Below are positions 11,882-24,085 of a stretch of DNA of 64,000 nucleotides, in pieces. Each line of letters starts with the position of its first letter. Within the stretch, counting starts at the first letter, position 1. The notes below the pieces were generated by a model. It ran no database searches and was not told the origin of the DNA. It saw only the letters and a list, made by a program, of their open reading frames with translations. The translations under genes and the position numbers were made by a program. The stretch lies in NCBI RefSeq assembly GCF_000715075.1, contig NC_134096.1, positions 68,515,026-68,579,025 of the forward strand, written 5' to 3'. The DNA comes from Nicotiana tabacum. Lineage: Eukaryota > Streptophyta > Magnoliopsida > Solanales > Solanaceae.

Positions 11882-14339
11882 TATAACGACCCGACCGGTC
11901 GTTTTAAGTATATTAGCCCCGACCCCCTATTTACTATTTCTCCCACATCTTTTTCTGCCTATGTGACTTATCGGGAGGTTTTGTTTTTGGTTTCGGAGTG
12001 TTTTGGGACACTTAGTCACTAAAATGGAAGCTTAAGTCTTAGGATTTTGACCGTAGTCAGAATTGCGTAAAAACGAATCCGGAATGGAATTCCGTCAATT
12101 CTGTTAGCTTCGTTAGGTGATTTTGGGTTTGGAGGCTTGTACGGAGTGTGTTTTGGAGGTTTGTAGCTGATTTAGGCTTGAAATGGCAAAAGACGAATTT
12201 TTGGAGTTTTGGGCCGGTAGTGGAATTTTTGATATCGGGGTCGGATTCTGATTCCGAAAGTTGGAGTAGGTACATAATGTTGATTATGACTTGTGTGCAA
12301 AATTTGAGGTCAATCGGACGTGATTTGATAGGTTTCGGCATCGGCTGTAGAATTTTAAAGTTTTAAGTTCTTTAAGTTTGAATTGGAGGGTGATTAGTGA
12401 TTTTAGCGTTGTTTAATGTGATTTGAGAGCTCGACTAAGTTTGTATGGTGTTTTAGGATTGGTTGGTATGTTTGGTCGAGGTCCCGGGGGCCTCGGGTGA
12501 GTTTCGGGTGCTTAACGGACTAGTTTTTGGACTTGAAAGATAGCAAATTTCTGGTATTTTTGTTGCAGACAATCCTTCATCGCGTTCGCGAGAGAGGTCT
12601 CGCATTCGCGTAGAGCATCTGGGAAAGGCAGCTGAGTTGTTATTTGCGTTCGCGAAGATATGTAACACTAAGGCTACGTGTTCACGATAAGGACCTCACG
12701 TTTGCGTTGAGTCAACGGTCAGATGGGTGAATGGGTTTTCGTATTTTGTGACTTTTACCCGATTCCGAGACGTGGGCCCCACGGGCGATTTTTGAGTTAA
12801 TTTCGAAATTTTCGTTAAACTATTGATTTCATTAATTGGATGAGTCTATTATGGTTGTATTTATGATATGTAATTGCTTTTGGCTAGATTGGAGCCATTC
12901 GGAGTCAGATATTCGTGGAAAAGGCATTCTTACCGATTGATTGAGCTTGGTTCGAGGTAAGTTACTTGCCTAACTTTGTGTGGGGGAAATCCCCTTAAGA
13001 TTTTGAACTATTGTGATATGTGAGTGTCATGTACGTGAGGTGACATGTACGTACACGGGCTAGTTGTGGAAAAACCCGATTTTTCTTACTGAGCAGCAAC
13101 CTGTTTTCCTTTTATTTTGAGTTATATCATTCTAATAAGTATTAATCTATTTTCATTCTTAATTGAGTTATTCCAACATGTATAGCTATTCTGTTTAGTC
13201 TAATACAACATGTCTACGTGTCTTAATTGCTTATGTGAACTCTGTGCAACATACTTAGTGATTTTCCTGCTTCTTCCTTGACTGGTACTTAGTCTAAATC
13301 GTAAGGGCTCGTGATGTAGTTGTATTTCTATTATTTGCGCTGCATATTTACTTTGGGACTACAGAATGGTATTCTGGTAGATTCCCCTGTACTGCATATT
13401 TACTTTGGGACTACGGAACGGTATTTCGGTAGATCCCTCATGTACTGCATATTTACTTTGGGATTACGGAACGGTAATCCGGTAGATCCCCCATATACTG
13501 CATATTTACTTTGGTACTACAGAACGGTATTCCAGTAGATCCCCCCTGTACTGCATATTTACTTTGGGACTACAGAACGGTATTCCGGTAGATCCCCCAT
13601 GTACTGCATATTTACTTTGGGACTACGGAACGGTATTCTGGTAGATTCCCCATGTACTGCACATTTACTTTGAGACTACAGAACGGTATTCCGGTAGATC
13701 CCCTCTCCCCCTTGTACTGCATATTTACATTTGGGACTACGAGACGGTATCTCGGGAGATCCCCTGTTGTATTTTTCTGTGTACTGAGCTGTTACCTTCT
13801 ATGAATTCTTTCTTGTTAAACTTTAGTCTTTACTTTACTGCAATACTTTATTCTTGCCTTGCTTTATTATTATATATATACCAGTAGGGCCTTGACCTGA
13901 CCTCGTCACTCCTCGGCCGAGGTTAGGCTTGGCACTTATTGGGTACCGATTGTGGTATACTCGTGCTACTCTTCTGTACATATTTTTTGTGTGCAGATCC
14001 AGGTGCTCCTTATCAGCCGCACTATCAGTGAGCCGGGACAACTTTGGAGACTTTAAGGTATATCTTCCGCGTCCGCAGACCTCGGAGTCCCCTTCTATTC
14101 TTCCCCATGTCCATTATCTTCTGTATGTTTCTTTTGTTAGACTCGGATGTATAGAGATACTAGATTTCCTTCTGTAGTTTGTGATTCACGATGTTCCGGG
14201 TTTTGGGGTTGTTGTGTATTTTTGAATAGTTGGTTAAATTTATATTTTCATATCATTATTCCACAAATGTTAGGCTTACCTAGTTGTAGAGACTAGGTGT
14301 CGTCACGACATCACACAGAGGAGAAATTGGGTCGTGACA
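11882..14339 (+). repeat. E2 3' LTR (2.46 kb)
   Basis: It begins TATAACGACCC (TG changed to TA) and ends GGGTCGTGACA. Relative to the 5' LTR it lacks about 480 bp (counterpart of about 5612-6094), which removes part of the CpG tract, the TATA region and donor 1; the join at about 12727 has an ATGGG-type homology. Donor 2 survives at 12954-12962 and the acceptor-like GTGCAG ends at 13996. Confidence 0.92.
13339..13765 (+). repeat. 53-bp minisatellite inside E2 3' LTR (8 units)
   Basis: The CTTTGGGA-type anchors fall at 13351, 13403, 13456, 13509, 13562, 13615, 13668 and about 13728, a period of 52-53 bp and then one of 60. Each unit contains GGGACTACGGAACGGTATTC and GTAGATCCCC, which can fold through GGGA/TCCC and the inner inverted repeat. 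The 5' LTR of the same element has only two units, so the expansion arose after integration or by template slippage. Confidence 0.92.
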
Positions 14340-14344
14340 ACGCA

Positions 14345-15222
14345 GTTCTCAGATATGTTCTTGAGGGAGTTTGTCCCCCAGAGTCGTAGAGATGCATGGT
14401 GCACAGAGTTTGAGTAGTTGTGCCATGGTTCTATAACTGTGTTGGAGTATGCGGTCTGGTTCAGTGATTTGGCTGGGCATGCACCAGCCTTGGTTGCTAC
14501 AGCGGGTCCGTCGATTTATTATGGGGCTCAACCCCAGTATCAGATATAGCATGGCCCGAGAGTTGGAGATGGACATCGCATACCAACATGTAGTGGGGAT
14601 TTATAGGATATTGGAGGGTATGCTGACTTTGGAGAGAGAGGAGAGGGAGGCCAAGAGGTCTCGAGATTGAGACACATACAGTGGTACCCGTGCCCCAGCT
14701 GCAGCTCGTCATGGTAGGGGCTTTGTGAGTCGCCATGTTCATTCTGCACTTCCAGCTTCCAGCGTTATTTCGGCCATTCCTAGGCCTCATGCTCCCTATT
14801 ATGCACCGCCAGTATCTATTGAACAACCTGCATGGGGTGATTTCAGTGGTTAGTCCAACCGATCAGGCCCGAGCCAGCTACAACAGCCACGTCCTCCGAG
14901 AGCTTATTTTGAGTGTGGTGACATTCATCATATGCTGAGGGATTTCCCCAGATTTAGGAGGGGTGCACCTCCACAGACTACTCAGACTCTGCTTATTCCA
15001 CCGGGTCCTCAGGCTTCTCAGTCCATGGTCGCCGCACCAGGTGCCACCCCACCTGCATAGCCAGCTAGAGGTGGAGGTCGAGCAGGCAAAGGTCGCCCTA
15101 GAAGGGGAGGCCAGGCCAGATACTATGCTCTTCTTGCTAGGACGGAGGTAGTTGCATCCGACTTTGTCATCACAGGTATTGTTCCGGTATGTCATCGAGA
15201 TGAATCGATTTTATTTGATCCA
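14345..15222 (+). pseudogene. E1 gag 3' part and start of protease (truncated)
   Basis: Continuation of the gag broken at 4773. It holds the capsid segment (FLREFVPQSRRDAW and IRYSMARELEM by comparison with D), a degenerate nucleocapsid knuckle (YFECGDIHHMLRDFPRF, only one of three Cys left) and the protease N-terminus (SDFVITGIVPVCHRD) ending at FDP just before 15223. Stops and frameshifts are present. The break falls in the protease active-site motif. Confidence 0.83.
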
Positions 15223-15224
15223 CT

Positions 15225-17976
15225 AAACAGTCAAGACACCCACTGGACTAAACAATCTGAACAAGTATACATGTAGAACTAGGAGGGAACAATATCAATA
15301 TAAGGCTAGGTATGATGACAATAATAATACAACATTTATAAAAGGGACTAAAAGCAACAGATACCCACGAGACACAACATGTAATAACCCTATAGAGTAA
15401 GTTGAGCATAGTCCAAATCCAGTGAAACCAAAGAAAAGAAGACAAGTGACAACTAGTAGGAACAATCGCTTTCGTACCAGTTTTACCCAAGGATTTCCAC
15501 GAGGTGCCAAACCTCAAATCACAAATCACGGGTCCCAATTTGTGAACCCTAATCACTTGGCATCTTGTGCCTACATTACAACTCATAACCGCCCGGACGA
15601 CTCACGTACCAATAGAACATCCCTCACATAGAAGGCAAGTAGACAAGAGTACGTATAATGGTCAATGACGTCAGGATTGATCTTTTACAACCGATATGGG
15701 TAATTTAACTGCGTGTATGCTTGTGCAAGTGTTCTATCACAATTCAAGTCAACAAATAAGAGTAGAGACAATGAATGCCACATAAGAAACGATCACCATA
15801 AAATGTACAATATAATAAATGCAGCAATGCAATTTGGAGTAGCGACTAGAATAACAAGATTAGCTACATAGAACTGGGCAAATAGTGCAACATAGAGGGA
15901 AACAATTAATAGTATGCCAAGGAAATCAACAATCAAAGACAAGTGCACAGAAAAGGAAAATGACAACAAGAGCCCTACCGAGGTACCGTCTCGTAGTCTC
16001 AAATCATAAAATAAATCACAACTTTCCCTATATCACCGTGGGAGCTTTTATATTTAGTTTTGAAAATTATTTTTTTTGAAATAGCATCCCGCGTTTTAGC
16101 CCACCTTATCACACCACATGACTTCTAGTAGTTCTCCTACTAGCCACGCATTTCAAGCCCACCTTATCTCACCGCATGCGTTTTAACACTCAGACCTTAT
16201 ACCACCGCATGCGTATCAATAATAACAATTTCTTGACAGAAACCTCATGCAACATAATAACAACTGCACGGCATAAACCTCGTGCAAACACAGTAACAAT
16301 CGTATGGCAGAAACCTTGTGCAAATATAGTAACAACAGCACGACAGAAACCTCGTGCAATAATATAACAATTCTCTCAACAACAACACATGTGCCAAAAC
16401 ATAACAACTCAAATAAATGACTTTCACAATATGTGCCAACATGCCACAATATTTCCTCAAAACAGTTTCAATATCATAACCACACATAGCCCTCGGCTCA
16501 ACAACACTGAATACAACAGCAACAACGACAATAACACGAGAATACGATAAGTAAATCAACTTAGGAACTTCAGAACACAAAGAGACGGAAGAACGAGCTC
16601 ACAAAGAAGGATACAATAGGGAATAATAGTCTCAACAAGACTAGATCAACAAGAAAGAGATAATATGTAGCATTGATTTCGCAAAAGTACAATTCGACTA
16701 TAAGAGAGATAACACGAATCAATAATTCTAAATAAGGATAAGTCAACAATGATAAGGGATAACAAAATTTCATTTTAGGTTGAGCAATTACGGAAGAGAT
16801 ACAACAAATTCAATTAAGGATAAGTAATTATGAAAAAGATAATAATAACTTTAATTAATGATAAGCAATTAGGGGAAGATAGAATGGCAATAGAAGAGGC
16901 AACAACTTCAATTAAGGCACATAAGAGTTTAATCGGAAATAAGGGTGGAACATGAAATAATTAATTCCAAATAAGACACATAAAGGTGAAACTAGTAAAT
17001 GTGAATTTAACATGACAAAACAACTTCATATCTAATGAACATAAGAACCTAAGAGCCCTAAACGGTTAAATTTCCATAAATAAGCCGGAGCACGTACTCG
17101 TCACCTCGCGTACACAGCCTTCACATGACCTTCTCGAGTGAAACAACTCCCGAACGGCTCAAATCTAACCAAAATAACTTCAAATCATAAATAAATTCAT
17201 AGGAAACTATTCCGGATAATAAAGCTTTGATTATTAATTAAAACTAAAAAGCCAAGACAAAAGTCAAACCCCGGGCCCGCACCTCGAAACCCAATAAAAT
17301 TCACAAAACTCGAACACCCATTCTGATACACGCCCGAGGCCCTCGGGACCCCGGCGAAACATCCCAACAAGATCCATAATATACCATGGACCCGCTCAAG
17401 GTCTCAAATCGCATTAAACAACGTCGAAACTACGAATCACACCCCGAATCGAACTTATGAACTTTCAAATCTTCCAACTTCTAAAACTCGTGCTGAAACA
17501 TATCAAATCAACCCGGAACGACGTCAAATTTTGCATGCAAGTCCCAAATGACATAACAGAGCTAATCCAACTCTCGAAATCGAAATCCTGCCCCGATATC
17601 ACTAAAATCAACTCTCGGTCAACCCTCTTGACCTTTCAAAACTTTAATTTTCTCATTTTCGTCGAAATGCTTCAAATTACCCTACAAACCTCCAAATCCA
17701 AATCCGGACGCATGCCTAAATTCAAAATCACCATACGAAACTATTGGAATCATCAAAATGCCATTTCGGAGTTGTATATACAAAAGTCAAAACTCTGATC
17801 AATTCTTACCGCTTAAGCTTCTAAAACAAGAATCTTCTTCCAAATTGACCCCGAATCATCCAAAACCTGAACGCGATCACACACGCAAGTCATAACACAT
17901 AATACGAAGTTGCTAGAGACCTTATGCCGCCGAACGAGATGCTAATTCTAAAAACGACATGTAGGTTCGTTATACA
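15225..17976 (-). repeat. Inverted LTR fragment (solo, 3' end missing)
   Basis: Its sequence is the reverse complement of the Tekay-type LTR. It ends GTTCGTTATACA at 17976, the complement of an LTR start, and begins with the complement of the GTGTCTTGACTGTT region of U5. It therefore lacks about the last 370 bp found in D's LTR. It also lacks the CpG tract and TATA region: the GGTCCCGAGG block near 17340 joins directly to downstream leader sequence near 17270. It contains the hairpin array (16234-16370) and the CTAGTAG/CTACTAG hairpin (about 16123-16141). No target duplication can be defined because the left end is the rearranged junction with E1. Confidence 0.85.
16234..16370 (-). repeat. 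Hairpin array in inverted LTR
   Basis: Four degenerate units of the complement of GCACGAGGTTTCTGTCGTGC. The arms are eroded in two units. Same family of array as at 2889-3018. Confidence 0.75.
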
Positions 17977-18471
17977 CCCTCCTCTTTACCCACTATTTCT
18001 CCCTCATCTCACACTTAAGGCGCCGAAATCATGGCCCATCACCGGAATGTGGACTCTAACAGTCATTAGTTCTTGTCTTTACCTATTTTACATTTTAGTT
18101 ACCAGATCTTCGAAAAAAAAATGATTAAGTTTGAAAGTTTTCGCCGGAATTTGGTTCAGATCCATTCGGAAAAACTCCATTACCGGCGACTTCTTTTATC
18201 ATATTCTCTGTAACGTCCTTGTCTTTGTATTTTACAGGCTAAAACCGGATCTGAGGTTGTTTATTTTGCCAGATTTTAATCGGAATCTGGCCGGTTTTAT
18301 AATTTCCGGCAACCCTACTGCCGTGGTACTGTGGACTGTTGCTCCGGTGCACGTCACCGTTGAGTAGCGTCCTGATTTTTCTTGTTTCTTCGTGTGCGGA
18401 TGAATATTATTTGCATTGCTCTGTTTTGTTGATTTTTCTAATCGTCTGCTATTGAATTTCTGTCTGTTTCG
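17977..18471. other. Non-TE-like unique stretch, no gene recognised
   Basis: Moderately GC-rich text with several CCGG-containing motifs. It looks like fragmentary genic or promoter DNA, but no frame shows a recognisable domain. The longest frames are under 80 codons. It sits between the inverted LTR and the first copy of the 219-bp direct repeat. Confidence 0.4.
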
Positions 18472-18690
18472 CGTTGGGTTCGAACTTGGCCGGAAGTAGT
18501 TCCCCGTTCGCTGCCATTTGATGGTTGTCTCTATTTGAGCTAATATGAATAATAATCTTCCGCTCCAATGTTCTTGCTGTGTATACATTGGTTCTTTGAG
18601 GTTTATCACCTCTTTGAATTTGAAATCCCCATTTTGGCCTATATGGAATATAGTTCCATTTTTGGAAGCGATTAACTTTGGTTTAATAAC
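18472..18690 (+). repeat. 219-bp direct repeat, copy 1
   Basis: It starts CGTTGGGTTCGAACTTGG and ends GGTTTAATAAC. It is nearly identical (about half a dozen substitutions) and equal in length to 20816-21034. The two copies flank 2.1 kb of AT-rich DNA. No TG...CA ends or primer site are present, so it is probably not an LTR pair. Confidence 0.9.
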
Positions 18691-18697
18691 ATATACT

Positions 18698-19725
18698 AAC
18701 CATTTCAAATATTTAAGTTATTTGGATTATATGTAAATAATCTTAAAATTTAAACTTTCTTAGTAAATATAAATAATCATTGGATATTAATAATAAACAT
18801 TACATGAAAAAAATTAACCATTTCTTCTATTTTTCTTTTTTGATACCATTCTCGGCGGTGTCATTGGATCCTTAAAAATAGTCAGAAAATAAAATAATAA
18901 CTCATATTTATGACAAAACAATCAAATGTTGAGACTATGAATGACTCTTTGGATACGACTTGACTCTTTTACTACTACTTGATATCTCTTAAATTTTCTT
19001 CTTCTTTTTTAAATTTCGATTTCTAAAACTTTATTTTTCAATAATAATTATTTTTATAATAAGATAAGTAAAAATATTATCCTTAATTTAAAACTCATTT
19101 TAGTTGGCTATCTAAAAATTTTAAAAATGTTTTAGCCAGTGAATTATTTTTTTTAGTGTGACTCCATTTTGATATTTGACATTAACCATGTTAAATATCT
19201 GAGTTATTTGAATTATATGTAAATAACCTTAAAATTTAAGCCTTCTTAATAATTATTGATAATCGTTAGATATTAATTAAGAAACACTACATGAAAAAAG
19301 ACTAATATTTTCTCAAACCTCGTAGTGATAATTTTATTTTTGCACTATTTTCATTGGTGTCATCGGAACCTAAAAATAGCCACAAAGAGAAATAATAACT
19401 CATATTTATGGCAAAGCACAAAGGTTGATACAATATAAACTATTCTTTGGTTACGACGTAACTCTTTTACTACGACTTGAACTCTTATTTGGTATTACTA
19501 CTACTTGAACACTTATTTGGTATGTTGTTATCTTTCAAAAAATATTTCTATTTTGAAATTCCAATTTCTAAAACTTTATATATATATTTCAATAATTATT
19601 ATCTTTATAATGATGCAAGTGAAGATATTATCCTTAATTTAAAATTTACTTTAATCGGCTATCTAAAAAATTAAATGATTCTTTAGCCGGAAAATTTTTA
19701 TTTCAGTATGACTCCATTTTAAGTT
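18698..19725 (+). repeat. About 0.5-kb tandem duplication, diverged
   Basis: Two copies, starting at 18698 (AACCATTTCAAATATTTAAG) and 19184 (AACCATGTTAAATATCTGAG), share blocks such as ATATGTAAATAA, ACATGAAAAAA, CTCATATTTATG and GGCTATCTAAAAA in the same order. They are considerably diverged, hence older than the 219-bp duplication. Nothing coding is seen. Confidence 0.8.
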
Positions 19726-20815
19726 TATCGATATCTCTAGCCACATATTTTGAATTTTTAATACCCTATATATACAAAATATTTGTTCTTTGAATCATTA
19801 AATGTTAAATTGGTTGATTGTTATTATATAACATTGCATATATTGTCTTAAAAGTGTCAATTAGTTTATTTTTTGACACCAAACTTGGCTTAACCTCAAT
19901 GTAAACTACTCAAATTTTATATTAAAATTTGAATATCATATCAGTTTATTAGTAATAGTGATTTTTTTAAAAACGACACACAATGTAAATAAAAAATAAT
20001 TCTAACATATCCTTATCTTATAATCTATGTATTTGAGTTGAAAAAAATATTTGAGATCGATGAGATTAGCTTCCAAATTTTTTATATTCAACAAAGATGA
20101 AACATAAGAAGAAATTCGTTGTCATCTCTTATTTCTGTTTTTAAGACCTTTCATACATTTTTTTCAATATTTATTTTCTTTTATCTTATTTTTTTATGTC
20201 ATTCTTTCTTTTGTTACAAAAAATTAATTTATTTCACTATACAAGGATGAGTTTTAATAGAAATTGTCTACATAAGAACTTTATTTATATTTTTAGTCTT
20301 TGGTTGAAATTCTTTCATATTTTTTTTTTGGCTTTATGTAATCAGCCTAAATAGGTGCTCACCCGAACACTTAAATTAAAAAATTTAAGGATGTGTAATT
20401 TATATATAATCCATATATAATATATGTATAATCATGTGTTGTCGGTATATCATCTATTTATATTAGCTATAAAAAGTAAACAATAAATCTGGTCGGATAT
20501 TTATGTAAATATTCCATAAGATTTCGATTTTTTGAGTTTATCCATAATATAACTTCTATTATAATAATTTTAAAAACTCTCTACTAATGTTCAAAAACAT
20601 CTTATCTTTTTATTATCTTTTAAGTAGAAAAAAGTAAAGAGCTTTTTCGAAATAATTTATTTACATTCTAAAATAATCACGTCATACCATTTTTTTTTTT
20701 TTTAAATATACTCTTTGTTACACTTAAAAATCGCTATAGAAACTATCAATTAGAAATCAATATCTTTCTTGTTGAGTTCGAGATACAAAAACCTTTCACA
20801 TAATCTAATGATTCA
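19726..20815. other. AT-rich non-coding stretch
   Basis: Very AT-rich DNA with poly-T runs (for example near 20690-20702) and no frame that looks coding. Scaffold-attachment-like composition, but no defined feature can be named. Confidence 0.5.
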
Positions 20816-21034
20816 CGTTGGGTTCGAACTTGGCCGGAAGTAGTTCCCCGTTCGCTGCCATTTGATGGTTGTCTCTATTTGAGCTAATATGAATAATAAT
20901 TTTCCGCTCCTATGTTCTTGCTGGGTATACGTTGGTTCTGTGAGGTTTATCACCTCTTTGAATTTGAAATCCCCATTTTGGCCTATATGGAATATAGTTC
21001 CATTTTTGGAAGCGATTAACTTTGGTTTAATAAC
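20816..21034 (+). repeat. 219-bp direct repeat, copy 2
   Basis: Partner of 18472-18690. Both copies stop at the same base: TAAC is followed by ATATAC in copy 1 and GTATTT in copy 2. The upstream contexts also differ. Confidence 0.9.
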
Positions 21035-21709
21035 GTATTTCACTGACTGGCCAAGTTTGGTATGATCTACTACTGTATCTTTGTTTTCCTATGAGTTGAG
21101 GGCCCTTGCCTCTTTACTGTTTTCTTTGTTTAGCAACCACTGTTGCGCCATCTTGTTCACAGTTGGAGCTCATTTGATTGTTTGAGAAAAAATGATATGT
21201 TGATGGACGTAATTAGTGTTGTACATGCTACAGGCCTCCTCGAATAATATTTTGAGGCCACGGCGCTCCGAATGACCCTCCGGACTGGGCCCTAAATAAC
21301 GAGGTGATGACGATAAACATCGGAAAGGGAAAAGACGAGAAAATGACGAACGAATAGCCCTTCGGAAGGCTACATGATTAGCTACCGTAGTCGCAGCCAA
21401 GACGGTTCCTGTTCTCATGTCTAGACGGAAATTGAAATCATAATCCTAGCATCCTATAATATTTTTAAATTATTTTCCAAAAATATTTTTCCAAATAATC
21501 TTTCAAAAACAAAAACATTTTCAAATCTTTTTCAAGAGAAATTTTCAAACATTTTAAAACAAAAACCATTTCAAAAACATGTCACTTTATTAGTTTATCT
21601 TTTACGTTATATTATTTTGCGAACAATTTCATTTCTCTTATCTTACGAGGTACTATATTCAAAACGCTTTGGAAAGATGACGCTCGGAGACGAAGATGAA
21701 CACTGTCAA
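21035..21709 (+). other. Flank of B; probable left part of an older Tat-like LTR
   Basis: No coding region. The TSDs of B, C and D show that 21705-21709, 32465-32509, 38875-39590 and 49493 onward were once continuous, and the last piece ends in a Tat/Ogre-type LTR end with primer site. The left boundary of that LTR is probably near 21190 but I cannot fix it. Confidence 0.4.
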
Positions 21710-22851
21710 TGTAACGACTCGACTAATCATTTTGAGCATTTGCACTTCGCTCGATGGTTTGAGGTCATGAGTGGCTTCGTATGATGTATTATTAATTGTG
21801 TGTATCGTCGGTTTCGGTGTTCGGGTGATTCAGAATTAGTTTGAAAGAATGAATTTCATGTTTGAAGCATTAAATTGAAAGAGTTGGCCATATTTGACTT
21901 TTGAGTATTTGACCTCGGATCGGAGTTTTGATGGTTCCCTTAGGTCCGGATGGTGATTTTGGACTTGGTCGTATGCACAAATTTGTACTTGAATATTTTT
22001 AGAAGGTTTCGACACTAGTTGGCGAAAGTTAGAAATTTGAAGGTTTGGAATGTTCGTAAATTTGACCGAGAGTTGACTTTGATGATATCGGGTTCGAATT
22101 ATTGTTCCAGGAGTTGGAATAGGTTTGTTATGTCATTTGAAACTTGTATGAAAAATTTAGGTTCATTCCGGATTGGTTAGACTTGAATCGGACGCTTGGT
22201 TCGAAGTTTGAAGTTTATGAACTTAAAAGAATGATCTTGATCAACGATTCTTGATTTTGATGTTGTTATGTGTGATTTGATTCCTCGAATAGGTCCGTTT
22301 TATGTTTTAAGACTTGTTGGTATATTCAGACGGGGGTCCGAGGGGCTCGGGTGAGGTTCGAGGTGGTTTCTGACCATTTCTAGGCCATTTTTAGGTGTTG
22401 GTTTTTAGATACAGGGGTGTACATTGCGATCTCATAGAATTGGTTGTGATCTTGAAGAGTAAAATGGGAAAAATGGACCTGTGAATCACGATCGCGGAAG
22501 GCTTTAAGCGATCACGTAGAGGAAATTTTGTTGTCCCTAACCCAACTTTGGAAGCTTATATCTTGCAATCTATAAGGAACTTAGAGATGATTCAAAAATG
22601 AAAGTTGTATCCCTGTGTGTCTAGTTTTCAGAAAATTAAACCATTTATCATTTAGAGTTATGTACAAAAATTTAGAGGTAATACACTACATGCTATCTGG
22701 AAAGAGTCTGGGAAGAGTTAATTGAAGTTTGTTCATCGCGTTCGCGGGGAAATGGCCACGATCACATAGAGTAAAAACTATCCTAGAAAATTTTGTAGTT
22801 GCGATCACAAGGTTGGTGACCGTGATTGCGAAGGGCACCTTTGGAACAGTG

Positions 22852-22860
22852 TATAAAGTA
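22852..22860 (+). promoter_or_regulatory. TATA box of B 5' LTR
   Basis: TATAAAGTA, repeated in the 3' LTR at 29982-29990 and matched by TATAAAGTCC at 47037 in D and TATAAAGG at 52183 in a solo LTR. It lies about 1.14 kb into the LTR, just after the CpG tract and about 90 nt before donor 1. Confidence 0.7.
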
Positions 22861-23815
22861 CTCTATTTTGAAGGTCTTGGTCATTTTAGCATATTTGAAG
22901 CTACGGAGCTCAGATTGAGGCGACTTTCACCATATGTATTGGGGTAAGTATTTTCTGCTCGATTTTGATTATATTTCATGAATCCATCTTTGATTTTGGC
23001 ATTTAATTGATGATTTTGAAAGAGAAATTGGGGTTTTTTTCTAAAATTTCACAAAGTAATTTTTTGAGTTTTGAACATCGATTCGGAGTCGGATTTGAGT
23101 AAAACTAGTATGGTTGAACTCGTAATAAAATTTGCTGTAAGATTTTGTGAGTTTTGTTAGGTTCCGAGGTGCGAGCCCGGGTTTGACTTTTTGGTTGACT
23201 TTGGTCTTTTGATTAAAGATTCCACCTTTATCAATTGAGTTTGTTTCCTTTGACATTATTTGATGTTCTTGAGTTGCTTTTGGCTAGTTTCGAGTCGTTT
23301 GGAGGTCGTTACATGTGTGATGGCATTTCTAGAGTATTGTTTGGATTACTCGATATTAGTTTTGGCTTGTTTGAGGTAAGTATCATAGCTAAACTTGGTT
23401 GAGGCACTAGTTGCCTGAATTATTTGTGATAGCTACGTGCTATGGGTGCGCGCATGCGTGGGGTTTGAACCTATGTGCTGACACCGGGGGTATTTATACA
23501 TGCTCGGGTTGTTTTTAGGCTATGATAAGCCTAGAATTGACTGTTAAGCTTTAAGCTATGATGCTTTGCATATTTGTAACATTGTTGTTAACTATTTGAG
23601 CCATGTTTGAGACTATATAGAGGTGTAATCCCTGAATGAACTTGATAAATGCTATTTTATGATGAAATTGCCGATTTGAGCTATGATAGAACAATTTGCA
23701 CATGCCTACACTTTAGCATGTCGTTTATACCACTTCAGGAGCATAAGATATATTACTCATTCATCACATACATTTATTCGTGTTTATTTTCTCCTGTGTG
23801 ATATGATTGGACTGG

Positions 23816-24085
23816 ATGCCTGTGACCATGCCGGGCGGATTGTGTTATTATGCTTATGACCATGCCGAGTGAATTGTGTTGTTATGCATGTGACCATGCC
23901 GGGTGGATTGTATTGTTATGCATATGACCACATCGGGCGGATTGTGTTGTTATGCTTGAGACCACGCCGGGCGGATTGTGGGTATCGATATGTGAGTTGT
24001 ACGTAAGGTTGATATTGAGCAGGTGACCACGCCGAGTGGTTTTTTATATTGAGCTTGTAACCACGTCGAGTTGGTATCATGTTTA
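23816..24085 (+). repeat. Tandem array in B 5' LTR
   Basis: Units of about 33-36 bp built on GACCATGCCGGGCGGATTGTG followed by TTGTTATGC; the GC-rich core can pair with itself. Five to seven units are recognisable, the last ones degenerate. The homologous array in the 3' LTR lies at 31205-31600. Confidence 0.85.

Larger units (their letters stand above)
4774..14339 (+). mobile_element. E2: complete but dead Tekay-type chromovirus (9.6 kb)
   Basis: Two LTRs (4774-7394 and 11882-14339), a perfect initiator-Met primer site, gag, pol with PR-RT-RH-INT-chromodomain, and a polypurine tract. The target duplication is ACTCA (4769-4773) and ACGCA (14340-14344), one mismatch apart. The first 180 or so bases of the LTRs differ at roughly 20 positions by hand count, so the insertion is not recent. 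It is younger than E1, whose gag it interrupts. Both coding regions are broken by stops, frameshifts and deletions. Confidence 0.93.
964..15222 (+). mobile_element. E1: truncated Tekay-type chromovirus, interrupted by E2
   Basis: A Ty3/gypsy element with a 2.95-kb 5' LTR, a mutated initiator-Met primer site and a broken gag. E2 with its target duplication occupies 4774-14344. When E2 and one TSD copy are removed, the gag frame reads straight across the junction (LTWTQFSDMFLREFVPQ), which proves the nesting. After 14345 gag resumes through a degenerate zinc knuckle into the start of the protease and stops at FDP, inside the active-site motif. RT, RNase H, integrase and the 3' LTR are missing. 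The sequence then joins an inverted LTR fragment at about 15223-15226, so the right half was lost by deletion or rearrangement. Confidence 0.85.

Noticed and set aside
18232..18708. 158-codon minus-strand frame, and a related frame at 20813-21043
   Set aside because: Overlaps the 219-bp repeat, has no recognisable domain and no upstream or downstream gene structure. The second copy is open only because it is a duplicate.
18472..21034. The 219-bp repeats as LTRs of a small TRIM-like element
   Set aside because: No TG...CA ends, no primer site after copy 1, no purine tract before copy 2, no 5-bp target duplication seen.
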